Assembly (NCBI GenBank): GCA_903813345.2
Contig: CAIIXF020000002.1
Location: 5,804,001-5,868,000, forward strand
Length of the DNA stretch: 64,000 bases
Reading direction: 5' to 3'
From: Owenia fusiformis
Lineage: Eukaryota; Annelida; Polychaeta; Sabellida; Oweniidae
A program made the translations under genes and the position numbers. Positions 47,501 to 57,900 of the stretch are shown here, in pieces. Numbering within the stretch: position 1 is the stretch's first letter; each line of letters begins with the position of its first letter. The notes beneath the pieces were generated by a model, which did no database searches, was not told where the DNA came from, and worked only from the letters and a program-made list of their open reading frames with translations.

Positions 47501-48442
47501 GTTGATTATAAAATGGAAAGAGAGATCATATGGGCCTAAAATGCATTAAATGTTAGGAACAATTTCCCATAATTTATTAGCAGATTGTAAAATGACAGTA
47601 AAAGTATTTATAGTTTCTAAGTAAATTTTAAAATGGTAAAAATGATCGCACATAATTAAATAGCAGATTAAGAAATTGTAGGAAACTCACATATAAAATG
47701 GTTATGAAATTAATTAATTATGAAATGGTTTGAATAACCAACAACACAAAATTTACTAGTATTAGCAGATAGTTATAATTAAGAATGGTAATGCCTATCA
47801 AATAGAAACCAAACAGGACAAATCACATATTTCAGGATAACTGTCCGAGTAAGAGACGTAAACGTGACTTTTTACATCTGACTGGCGTCGACAGATATAG
47901 ACGTAGTAGTGCAACGACTGGTCACGTGTTTCTCTCTACGTCAGTTATGATACACGATGGTGCTGATGGAAAGGACCCACAGTCGGTTTCTTCTGGTAAG
48001 TACATGTACTGCAGTATAAACCAACCGGTTTTTTATATCTTTATCAATATGTTATTTTGTTAAGTTTTATACAATATTCTCAGATTCCATTGAAATATTA
48101 TGACAGAGAAAGTCTCTATTTTTGATAATATTTTAATTTCTTTACAATGTGTGATAAAAATAAAAAAGGTTGACTCCCTGTTTCAAGTGTCATGAATTTG
48201 GACATTTGTATATCTTATTTGCCAATACTTTCTATATTTGATTAGATATATCTATTCTCTTTCTGGAAAATAAGATTGGGATTCTAAGAGGATAATAAGT
48301 AAGATTTGAGACTGTTGAGCTAATATTTGCTGCGACTTCAACAAATTGTTTTCTTTTTTCAGTTGCAAGTGTTTCAACGCATTCGCTGTTAGCTTTGATA
48401 TCAGGAATGGTCATTGGGACTATATGGTCGAGTATGAAATAG
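41533..48442 (+). CDS. ZP-domain secreted protein, paralogue 2 (9 coding exons, 404 aa)
   Basis: Tandem duplicate of the gene at 34077. Coding exons: 41533-41592, 41927-41966, 42699-42973, 45933-46075, 46349-46518, 46651-46735, 47235-47436, 47836-47995, 48363-48442. Intron positions and phases equal those of paralogue 1, and five of nine internal exon lengths are identical (40, 143, 170, 85, 202). Signal peptide MGKHCWVLSSIGFVLAVLVQ; ZP-N cysteines in VACGTE, CEFN, GVCG and VCEY; ZP-C cysteines in SCIATDD, RCRD, FTCDVEVC, DCQGDNC. Cleavage site CPSKRRKRD is kept. The linker after it is shorter by six residues, and the tail ends TIWSSMK. The donor of exon 5 (GTTTTA) is weak. Intron 3 is about 3 kb and repeat-filled, against 0.7 kb in paralogue 1. 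Presumably the same job with partly diverged surface. Confidence 0.88.
42351..42484. mobile_element. Foldback element in intron 2 of ZP gene 2
   Basis: CAAATATTTAACTCTATTTT through GGTGAATACCTGTA and GATATTCCACTTG is mirrored by CGTGGAATATCACTTGTG through TACAGGTATTCACC and AATAGAGTGAAATATTTG. Arms of about 60 bases with a short loop. Confidence 0.8.
43105..43563. repeat. 459-bp direct repeat, copy 1
   Basis: Runs from GGAGACACACAACCATTAGA to CAATTAGTTGGGTTAACCCT. By eye it is identical, without gaps, to 45192-45650. Each copy holds the same minus-strand frame (start at 43271 and 45358), which is a by-product of identity. Both lie in intron 3 of ZP gene 2. Confidence 0.9.
43665..43917. repeat. 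Diverged direct repeat, copy 1
   Basis: TTGACAAAGTTTCATGTCAC ... AAGCATTTTTTCGCAAAAA ... ATTGATTCTAGGCAAAATGT ... CTCCCAACACATC corresponds to 44762-45010 with many substitutions and small gaps. Confidence 0.85.
44020..44515. repeat. Degenerate interstitial telomere-like array (CCCTAA)n
   Basis: Nearly 500 bases of CCTAACCCTAA variants with a higher-order unit of roughly 60 bases (CTAACCCTAACTATAGCCTA then ACCCTAAGCCAGAGCCTAA). The plus strand carries the C-rich strand. Lies between the two diverged repeat copies. Confidence 0.9.
44762..45010. repeat. Diverged direct repeat, copy 2
   Basis: Partner of 43665-43917: same order of words (AAGCATTTTTTCGCAAAAAT, ATTGATTCTAGGCAAAATGT, CTAGACACCTCCCAACACAT). 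Clearly older than the 459-bp pair that encloses it. Confidence 0.85.
45192..45650. repeat. 459-bp direct repeat, copy 2
   Basis: Offset of exactly 2087 bases from copy 1 at both ends. Left flank CACTACTA and right flank GTATTGATCG differ from those of copy 1 (CTGTGT and ATTATCG). No TG...CA ends and no target-site duplication were seen, so it is not a clear LTR. Confidence 0.9.
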
Positions 48443-48462
48443 ACCAACTGGTCTAGGAACTT

Positions 48463-48468
48463 AATAAA
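48463..48468 (+). terminator. Polyadenylation signal of ZP gene 2
   Basis: AATAAA 21 bases after the stop, in a context shared with paralogue 1. Confidence 0.65.
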
Positions 48469-48973
48469 ACACGTGTCCATGCTGTGTACACCCGATATAG
48501 AGACAAAATCAAAACATATGTAAATAGTAGTTATGGTTACTATTTACAATTTACAATTCTATTTTGTCATCACAAACTAGACATTAAAGTTAAAGAAGAC
48601 TGTACCCTCAGTCTCGATATTGCTCATTTTAACTTAATCATTAAATTAGAGGTTTTGATCACAAATGAGACCTTAAAGAAAACCATACTATCCCGATATT
48701 GCTTGGGGCTTTTAGGGTACAACAATAGACATGTATCGGCACAAAAATGCCGATTAAGATTGATCTGTAAATCGATTTTTAAGGAATGTACTGTATCTTA
48801 AACATCATTCTGTGCAAAATTAATATTAGTCCAAAATATACTTGTTATCATATACATGTAGTTTACCTTGTCGATTCGTATTTTATCAGGCGAATCTCAA
48901 ATAAATAACCAAAGTAAATATTTAAAAAGTGCTCTTTCGTGCTTTCGTTGTTTTTTATCATTGCATTCTGGAC

Positions 48974-49844
48974 ATACACTCCCCTCCATAGGTTTTGCAA
49001 CCTTAGCTCCCCCATTGAACTACCTGTTAAAGCCTCCTTACGTTTGAATTTTTATTAACTTAATCTGCGATGGAGAAACTTAAAATATTGATGGAAACGT
49101 GACTTGATTTTATTTCCAATACCTCCAAATTTTCTCATTTTTTCTCAATTACAATAGGTCGAAAATTGATGATAAATTTGATGAATTTTTGAAAATTGAC
49201 ATTCCAATCGTTAACCAATTGGAAATGGTAGATTTGCCGCAAGTCAATTGACAGAATATCCATCCATCCAAGTCATTGCGCATGCAAAAATACAAGTTAG
49301 GTTGGAAATTGAATTTGCTAACTTTATCTATCTATAAATTTCTTCAGGTTCTACAAAGATATGGGTCTTTAAAGTCAAAATTGTTTTTCAAAAAACCTCC
49401 CCCATTGATATAACACAGGAGGCGAAAAATTATCTTCAAAAATGACTTTGAAGCTCTGTAACTTTTGTATTCATCAATTAAACTAAACACGTAGTGTACA
49501 AAAAAGTTAGACAATTCAATTTTCTATATAGAAATATTTTTTGCTGAATCGTTTACTGAACAGATATCCTGATTTCTGATTTGCCCCAACCCACCATTTC
49601 CCATTGGTTTACATGGGAATGACGATTTTCAAAAATACATCAAATTTATCATCAATTTTCGACCTATGGGAAAAAAATTGGAAAATTTGGAGGGATTGGA
49701 AATAAAGTCAAGTTACGTTTCCATGTATATTATATGTAATTTCATCGAAGGGTAAGTAAATAAAAATTCGAACGTAAAAAAAGAGGCTTTAACACGTAGT
49801 TCAATGGGGGAGCAAAGGTTGCCAAACTTCTGGAGGGGAGTGTA
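48974..49844. mobile_element. Element with long terminal inverted repeats, about 870 bp
   Basis: TACACTCCCCTCCATAGGTT ... GCTCCCCCATTGAACTACCT ... at the left is answered by AGTTCAATGGGGGAGCAAAG ... CTGGAGGGGAGTGTA at the right. Inner arms (AATAGGTCGAAAATTGATGA / TCATCAATTTTCGACCTATG) extend the pairing to some 250 bases. A solo end, ACTCCTCTCCATAG, is at 38947. No transposase seen. Confidence 0.85.
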
Positions 49845-49929
49845 CATGTACCCGATGTGAGTGAATTAGACCTATGATATCATCAATAGGCCTAAGTGAC
49901 ATTGATACTGGGTATAGGCTGTATGTATC

Positions 49930-50045
49930 TCATTTGGAGGGAGAATATCCCATAATTCATAGACGAATCTATAGCCATTCAAAGATGAACCTATAGACAG
50001 ACAGGGTTGTCTTTGAATTCTGGGTGATTCCTCCTCTCTCTTGAG
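49930..50045. mobile_element. Foldback element, GAGGGAGAATATCCCATAAT type
   Basis: GGAGGGAGAATATCCCATAA then TTCA at the left and TGAATTCTGGGTGATTCCTC then CTC at the right are inverted. Middle GACGAATCTATAG / ACCTATAGACAG. Relative of 24925-25022. Confidence 0.5.
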
Positions 50046-50342
50046 ATTTTGGTACATTTTTCTTAATACAGGCAAGACCACTTGCGATTTCTCTTGCACA
50101 TAAGCTGTTTTTACATCATTGTCTTTAGAAAAACATATGTTATTGCAAGTGACAGATAGGGAGTACATCACTACGACAAGAAGTACATCTCTTCAAGTGT
50201 CAGGACAATCCTTAACACAAATAGGTTCATAGATAAGTTAAAGGGAGAATCGGAATATGCATATTGATTTTTTGATTTATTAATAATACAGAGCTTTCAA
50301 TATAAAAATAGAGTTATATAAATGTTGATATCTTTATTTATA

Positions 50343-50505
50343 ATCCCGGTGTGAAACAAATTATGGTCCGCGGGGATTATGGTCCCCCTTTAAAGGTCCT
50401 TACTGGCCCTGATTGTGTATAAGAGAAAGAGCACAAAGAGGTCACCATATAAATCAATGGAGAGTAGGAGCATAAATAAATAAGACTCTTTTACACTGGG
50501 TTTAT
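50343..50505. mobile_element. MITE family F, copy 2
   Basis: TCCCGGTGTGAAACAAATTA then TGGTCC at the left, TTTTACACTGGG at the right. Collinear with 37085-37260. Confidence 0.75.
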
Positions 50506-50743
50506 AATCTCGGGGAATTTTCAGATTATGCAATGAAAAGCTGAAAGTAGTAATGCGATTGAATTAAGGATACTTTTTTATATTTGAATGTTGGTATATT
50601 GAACACAATAGTTGGTTAATTATTAATGTTTTTTATCACCACAATTTTCTGAGTCTCCCTTTAAATGAAATTTAATTGAATCTTCATCCTCAAATTCATA
50701 TTATCAAAACGCTGTATCGATTATACACAAATAAAATCAAGAC

Positions 50744-51649
50744 ATGAGGAAAACCATAGCACTCAAAATGATATGGATGGCATTGGTTTTATTGTGTTTT
50801 CTCGACCCCGTTTCTTGTGAAGGTAAGACTAGTTAATCTCTAGGCATCTATCCATTTTTATAAATTTAATTTTCACTACCTTTAACACGAGACACTTGGA
50901 TCCTGGAATGTCATAGACATTTTTAAATGGCGATTAAGCCATTTGTCAATAAAGCTGTCAAATTACGTAACTTTCAAAATTTTAGTCTCCGTTTCGGATC
51001 CCGTCAGCAACTAGCATATCAAGAATTATGGAGGTATTTTTTCTAATTTTGAAGATAATACATTTGAGTCACACTTCCACAAATCGAAAAGTTATCCTGA
51101 AGAACATTATTGTATTTTCAAAATGATTGACTCTTCTATCGACATAGTTTATTCACTTTGAACATTTGATCTTAAAACATGTACATTTTATATAAAAAAG
51201 GTTAGAGGTCAATGGTTTCCCTATAAAGTCAATGATAATAGTAGGAAAAAGTAGTGAAGTAAAGTTTAAGTTATTTGAACTTGATTTTCCCAATGACTGA
51301 TTTCTAATGACAATGATAATGCCCTGCACATTTCATTTTCCATTCATGTAGGATTTGCATTTCAATTTCAAATTGTTGATGACCGGGTTCAAGAAAATCT
51401 TTGAAAAATCCATGGATTTCCAAATCATTTTCTAATAGAGGATTGGCATTTATTTATTCAAAGGACCAGATATGGTATGGCATATGACCTCAAATTTAGA
51501 ATGCGGGGAAGATGGTGAAAGCGAATGTCTAGACTTGTTTGATGACGACTGCCCAGGTTTTTGGGATTTCGACCGGGAATGCTGGGGCGGACCATCCACC
51601 ACTGCCTGCTGTGTCAATGTCCCTACAACACCCGTACCGTCGCCGCCAG
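50744..51649 (+). CDS. Signal peptide plus six-cysteine module: alternative 5' exons of the chitinase gene
   Basis: Exon 50744-50822 codes a signal peptide (MRKTIALKMIWMALVLLCFL then DPVSCE) and ends in phase 1 at donor GTAAGA. Exon 51464-51649 starts in matching phase and adds about 61 residues. They hold six cysteines (spacing C-x7-C-x7-C-x9-C-x8-CC), very acidic (EDGESECLDLFDDDC), then a threonine/proline linker (VPTTPVPSPP). It ends in phase 1 at donor GTACGT, which fits the catalytic exon at 55534 (G|AT = Asp), just as the other first exon (54917-55115) does. So this is probably the N-terminus of a secreted form. The spacing is defensin-like in outline, but I know no exact match. It could instead be a separate short gene whose last exon I missed. 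Confidence 0.6.
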
Positions 51650-51699
51650 GTACGTAATGCACATGTTGCTTATGAAAGATCTCCTCTACATCACGAGTC

Positions 51700-51830
51700 A
51701 ATGTCCCTGCTAATATGATAAATTTTAGTGTAACCCCTGTACCTTCAACCTTAGGAGGTATTTTTTATAGAGAAATGGAATGTTTGGGCTGACCATCATC
51801 CGTTACGTACACAATGTCTTCAATGTCAAG
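51700..51830 (+). pseudogene. Possible decayed copy of the six-cysteine exon
   Basis: AGTCAATGTCCCTGCTAATA ... GTAACCCCTGTACCTTCAAC and, further on, GAATGTTTGGGCTGACCATC echo GTCAATGTCCCTACAACACC and GAATGCTGGGGCGGACCATC in the exon just upstream. The order is scrambled and frames are broken. Confidence 0.35.
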
Positions 51831-52490
51831 TAATGATCAGAAAAAGAAACGTATAATAAATACTAATGTTCTTTCACATAAATTAAATATACAAAGTAAA
51901 TTAAGTCTGTAGGTATATGAACTTCTATAATACACTGTAAATTGGATAATCAGATATTTTAGAGTATAATAAGATACATGTAGATTCTCCAAATCGAGAG
52001 AAATGAATACAGAAATAGTGAAGTGTTGGACCTAAACCACATGCGGATTAAGTCTTTGTGATTGGTCAACTCTGGCCAGCCCCCTTGTCAGCTAAGAATG
52101 AATTATCATTATAGACCACTCTGTTCTGCAACACAAAATAACTAATCTCATGATTAGCTTTTACTTAATGTTTTATCAGCAGTGAGGAATTGGAACTTTA
52201 CGAAATTTAATTTCCCTGTTTAACCGTATTTTAATGATTTTTTGACCACCTTTAAACATCCCCGTGTCCACCAGTGAGACGTTATTTAAATGTTTGCTAT
52301 ACATAAAAAGTTTGCATTTTTAGCGATTAAGATATAAATTCTCGGTAAGAACGAAGTACATACATTTTACATAATGCACAATTAACAATAATCATAAACT
52401 CATCCGGTTTGTGTTATCATTTATTTTATTGAGTTAGTCAGAGATCTCAAAAGAAGGATTACTTTTGATGACACGTATACGTAACTATAT

Positions 52491-52598
52491 AATAGGGAGT
52501 TTAAGCTTGCAACCTAACGCGAACGGAAAATATTTGGGCAATTGGTCATACGTATAGGTTGGCGGTTCGATTTTATTTGCAAGCTTAACTCCCTATTA
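52491..52598. mobile_element. Short MITE, AATAGGGAGTTTAAGCTTGC termini
   Basis: AATAGGGAGTTTAAGCTTGC at the left pairs with GCAAGCTTAACTCCCTATT at the right. About 108 bases, with a weak internal palindrome. Confidence 0.75.
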
Positions 52599-52629
52599 TT
52601 CATTGGACTATGATTAAATGTTCTATATA

Positions 52630-53685
52630 CGAGGGTTGTCCCAGAAGTAATGCACTATATGCTCTAACTTTCTTTAATATTCTTCAATTCAGCTGAAATT
52701 TTGTGTATTTAACAATTGAAGTTTCATCTATTATATCCTGAGGTTTCAGCATCAAACATTTATATTAAGTCTTAATACGGTTGCTATAACGACATGGGGG
52801 TAGGGTTGGGCGGGGCAGGTACCAATTTTTCTAATTATGAAAAGATGTAATGTGTTATTTTATTAATATTTCTTTCCTTTAAATGATCAAAATGTTTGGG
52901 AAATTGTTAAATTTATACAGCATGATGTTAACCAAGTACAAATAATGACATTTAGCACTGTTATGTCATAATACCACATTTCAATAGTCACGGATTCAAA
53001 AACAGTCACAGTCAAGAAATTACAAAAATGGCTACAATTCTCACCTGATAACAGAAGGCCTTGCGTTTGGTGGCCTAATTTCATACTTCACTTTGCCACG
53101 CAAAACTTATGCTACCACGAAAAAAGTATATAAGGAGTATTTACCAGATAGAACTACAATTATGAGGTGGCAGAAGAGATTTAAAAGAGATGATTTGACC
53201 CTGGATGAGAACTCCAAACATAGGAGGCAAAAACTCCACAAGTCACAGTGCAGACATTACCAAGAGTGTTGAACCTGACAGGCATCAAAAGTACATAACA
53301 TGCAAAGGGCAATATTTTGAGAAATGTGAAACGGGACACTGTGTAATATACATCCATTAAATCTAGGATGTGCTCATAGCAATTTAGTATCTTCAAATGT
53401 ATTTTTGAGCATACTTCTTATAGCTACACAAAATGGTATTTGTTGATTAATTATTTCATATTTTAATTTTTTGTTCCTTTTGAAGTGACTGTATAACTTG
53501 CCCCACCCTACCCAAACTCACCAACTTGATTTTATTATAACATAAATATAGTTTTATCAGTCAACATGAAAATTTGTAGAGTAATCAAAATGTCTCTAAG
53601 GAACATTTACTGAATATTTCATGGAAAAATATCAGTTATTGATAAAGTTAGAGCATATAGTGCATTACTTCTGGAACAACCCTCG
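52630..53685. mobile_element. Decayed mariner-like transposon, about 1.06 kb
   Basis: Termini CGAGGGTTGTCCCAGAAGTA then ATGCACTATATGC and, inverted, GCATATAGTGCATTACTTCT then GGAACAACCCTCG are flanked by TA on both sides. The interior keeps a transposase helix-turn-helix remnant (53084-53272). Lies between the two alternative 5' exon sets of the chitinase gene. Confidence 0.85.
53084..53272 (+). pseudogene. Mariner transposase N-terminal remnant
   Basis: Frame YFTLPRKTYATTKKVYKEYL then PDRTTIMRWQKRFKRDDLTL ending in a stop resembles the second helix-turn-helix of mariner transposases (TTIxxWxxRFKxGDxxLxD). No DDE/D catalytic domain can be read downstream; the ORF is broken on both sides. Confidence 0.65.
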
Positions 53686-53689
53686 TAGA

Positions 53690-54900
53690 GACTATATTTT
53701 GGTAAAACATAGATATTTTGGAGTGAATCAATATTATTTCAATCTACAAACAAACAAAATTGAGCATCACAAATTGTTTTAAGTTAACGTATGCAAAATT
53801 ATGAACTCTTGTAGGGTATTTTTCTAAACACATAGAAGTCGGTAACAAAAAATGTGCGTGGTACTATAAAACAAACGAAAAACAGATAATCGCCAAAATA
53901 TGTCATATATAGTTCATAATACATACATCTAAATATAAAAAGGGAAAGTCAAAAGGTCCTTAGATCAAAATAGCGAACAGTAAATTTATTGTCAAAAAGT
54001 GTTTATATCGACAAACATGTGTGTTATCATTTTTAAGTAGCTCCTATCTCACAATTATTGTTTTTATAACAAAACATCTCTTGACACACCAGCTCGAAGT
54101 CTAATATATTCTGTATTTTATAATAGACACCCTGAACTGTATATGTTGGTCACCCTACACTCTGCTTATTTAGTAAGATTTAACAGTTTTGAACATAATA
54201 ATCTCAAATGAATGTTTCAATTAATTCTTCATCTGGGCTCTAATGTGAAAGAAGTTTTTGCTACTTTTGCGCAGGAAACACGGAACTGCTTTTTCGACTG
54301 CATACTCTTATTGGCTATTGCATAGACACACCTTGCATCTCATCGAAAGAGTATCCCAAGAGACGTGTCGACGTCTTATTACAAAGTGTGCTTCATAGAT
54401 TCATTAATTAATCAGATCTCAAATGTCTTATAACGAAGATAGCATTGTTGTAAAGAATTTTCATCTTCTACAAAATATATGTGTAGAACATATTCAAGAG
54501 CGATATCACAATACTTGATACTACCAGTAGCAAAGTGGACGGTACTTGAGAATGGACATTGTTAACGTATGCCATCATGGTGTATTATAGATTTTATAAC
54601 GTAAATACAATTCGTGAATCTGAATAAACATACGGCACAACTCAAAAGGAATACAATATTACTTCTCCAAAGGGCAAAACACGTTTAAAATTGTGAATAA
54701 ACCTGACACCATTACTCAAGAGGAGCACTATATAACATTCAATGCGGAGCAGTTTTACTACTGAATGAAGTAAAGCACATGACATAGCACTCAAAAGGAA
54801 CACAATATAAATTTTCCAAAACGGGAAAAGATAATACCTCACGTAAAACATATGCCATATCTCCAAAGAAAGATAACATAACACCCCAAACAGGGAAAAT
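53690..54900. other. No recognised feature
   Basis: AT-rich DNA upstream of exon 54917. A promoter for the membrane-anchored chitinase form should lie here, but no clear TATA box or known element was seen. Confidence 0.4.
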
Positions 54901-54916
54901 ATACTAGTAAAATAGA

Positions 54917-57900
54917 ATGACTCTATCCGAATTACTGAGTGGAAAACGGAAATTTATAGCTATAGGGATAGCAGTGGGAATATGCGTTATCCTTGGTATA
55001 TCGATTGGAGTAGGGGTACACATATCCAGCCAGCAGGGTGGACAGATTGGTGTGACGGAAAATCCTAGCAATGGAACTACTGAAGTCCCTTGGGAAATAA
55101 CAACTGGAATACCTGGTATTTACACACCGTAAAAGAGGACAACTGGGCAAAAATAGTGTTATACATGTATATATGTTATGCCATCAGTCTAAGAGCGGAA
55201 AATATGTAACGATATTGCCCGTTTTGTAGGTTTGAAAAATTAAAATGAAGGAAATAAAATGTAAATTGACTGTAAAGTTTATTACAGTCATCACTGTCAA
55301 TCTTTCCTTAATTTGTCTTATATTTTCCTCATTTTGAAATTTGCAAAACATGAACGTTATCATGAACTGATTTCAGATTGATATTTAATCAAGTGCTATT
55401 CATGTTTTTAAGTTGTTCTTTTTTAATATTACGCATTTTTGTTCTTTGTTATTGAACAAATTTCAACAAACCGCTTAAAATTCCAAATTGTAAATATAGT
55501 TTTCATGATGTGACCAAAGCATCTTTTTTTCAGATCGAAAATATATAATGGCCTGTTACTATACCAATTGGGCACAATATCGACCAGATGGTTACAAGTA
55601 CGTATGACCATTAAATATATACAGGGTATACCAAAAGTGTTACCCACCTCACAATGCATATCATTTTAATCGTGGGTTGCATGCCATTTTGGTACACCCT
55701 GTATTGTTAAATATCTATTATATGTATGTATATATGTATATTATCTATATTTAAAATCGGGTAATTTCCAGGAATGCTGGAGTAAAGAAGCCTTTTTTGT
55801 GTTCGTGTACATCTGGTACATAGACAAAAGTCTAAAAAGGTATATAGGGGTTATGCACTGGGAGGTTTTGGATACAGGGAATATCCCGAGGGATATACAA
55901 TATATCTTCCCGAGGGACCGAAGGGACCAAGGGAAGATATATTGTATATCCCAAAGGATATTTCCTGTATCCAAACCGACCGTGCATAACTGTTGTATTC
56001 CATACCTGATTAGGTTTGAAATAGTAAGCATGTATCCCATATTCTCTGGTGTGTTTACTTGCAAAATATATACTTTCAAATTTTCTTCCAAATTTTCTTC
56101 CAAATTTGTTTTCAACTTTTTTCAAAAATAAAAAGAAAATTTCCAATTTTTTTTTTCACATTATTTTTCAAACTTTTTTCACATTTTAATCCATAATTTT
56201 TTTTTTAGAATTTTTTTCAAAATTTTCTTACATAATTTCTTTCCACATTTTTTTTTCAAATTTTCATTTTCAAATTTTTTCCCCCAATTTATTTATTTTT
56301 TTCAAAAATTTTTTTTGAGCGGGACATACGATTTATATGTCCCGGAGCTCCGGTGGAGCGGGACATACGAAAAATATTTGCCCGGATATGGAATATATTC
56401 CCGGTTGATATGTCCCTGAAACCTCATCAGGTATGGAATACATACAAGTATGTACATCAGACGTTTGTACTTGTTATCAACTGAGATAACGTCGGATAAC
56501 GATTTGATTGCTATTTTTATGGTCAACTGATTTTAACATGAATAGAACCTGCTCCTAATCATATCCATATTTAAACCGTTGGCCACAAAATTGCAATCAA
56601 ATCGTCAGTCGACAGTCGGCAGTTGAATCCGCGAATGCTTGCTTAGACACAAAAATTGTTCTACCATTAATATGTCTTATCATCTTTCCTCGTGTACATG
56701 TAGGTTCTTTCCCGAAGACATTGATCCCTTCCTGTGTACGCATCTCATCTACGCCTTCGCCAACATGACTGGAAACCAATTATCAACATTTGAATGGAAT
56801 GATATCGACATGTAAGATCGGAATATATGCAGTCAGTGCCTGTTAGAGTATCACAGAATGGAGAATGGGGTATCTCCAAGAACAAATGTATCTGTAGACG
56901 ATTATCTACCGTATTAGTATAAATTGTAGCAGTACTATTCATATTTAAATGGGTTGATCATAAAATAGCAATATCCAATCGTGAACCCTGTTATATTTTG
57001 GTAGATCCAGGAAGCTATGACATATTGACTAGATTGGTAATGTCATTAGTTATTCTATTTTTTCTTGAACAGATTGCTATATCTATCTACCTAGCTTTGG
57101 CATCATCAATTATATAATTTACCATGCCTCCTCGGTGTACCAAACGGTGTCGGGGTTATATTATTAGGAAGGCATATTCTAACACTTGAGACCAAACATG
57201 ATACTAAAATCTCACACCATTTGTAATACCCTATTTTATGCATGGTATCTGAGTCGTGTCGCATCTTTAAAATCCATGTTGCATCAAACATTATAATTAC
57301 CATAGGTATAGACGTTTTAATGCTCTGAAAGCTAACAACACCAATCTCAAAACTCTCTTGGCAGTTGGCGGTTGGAACTTCGGGACGGAGCGTTTTTCTG
57401 ACATGGTTTCGACTCCTGAAAATATACAAGAATTTGTCACAACGACTATTGGTGAGTGAACCTTAAAACATTCGGCCTATTCCAGCATTTCATCATGATC
57501 TTTTTCAGCGAAACATGCTGGTTAATGATAAAATAAGTTTCCAAAATTCAAAAAAATATTTTTCCTTTAGATTTTCTCAGACTCCATGGGTTTGATGGAC
57601 TGGATCTTGACTGGGAGTACCCTGCACAACGTGGTAGTCCCCCTGAAGATAAACAACGATTTACTACGCTCTGTAGGGTAATGATCTACCTTTTGATTTT
57701 CGTACTTGTAAATGTAATTAAATGACATAAAGGAAATAATGTATATATAGAGGTTATTTAATGGGAAGGATGGAATATGGATTTTATTCCGAGGGAAAAT
57801 ATGATATTGGCCAAGGAAAATATCATATTGACCGAGGGCGATAGCCCGAGTGTCAATATGATATTTTCTGAGGCCAATATCATATTTTCTCAAGGAATAA

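Noticed and set aside
53084-53272. Working mariner transposase
   Set aside because: Only the helix-turn-helix part remains; stops on both sides and no DDE/D domain.
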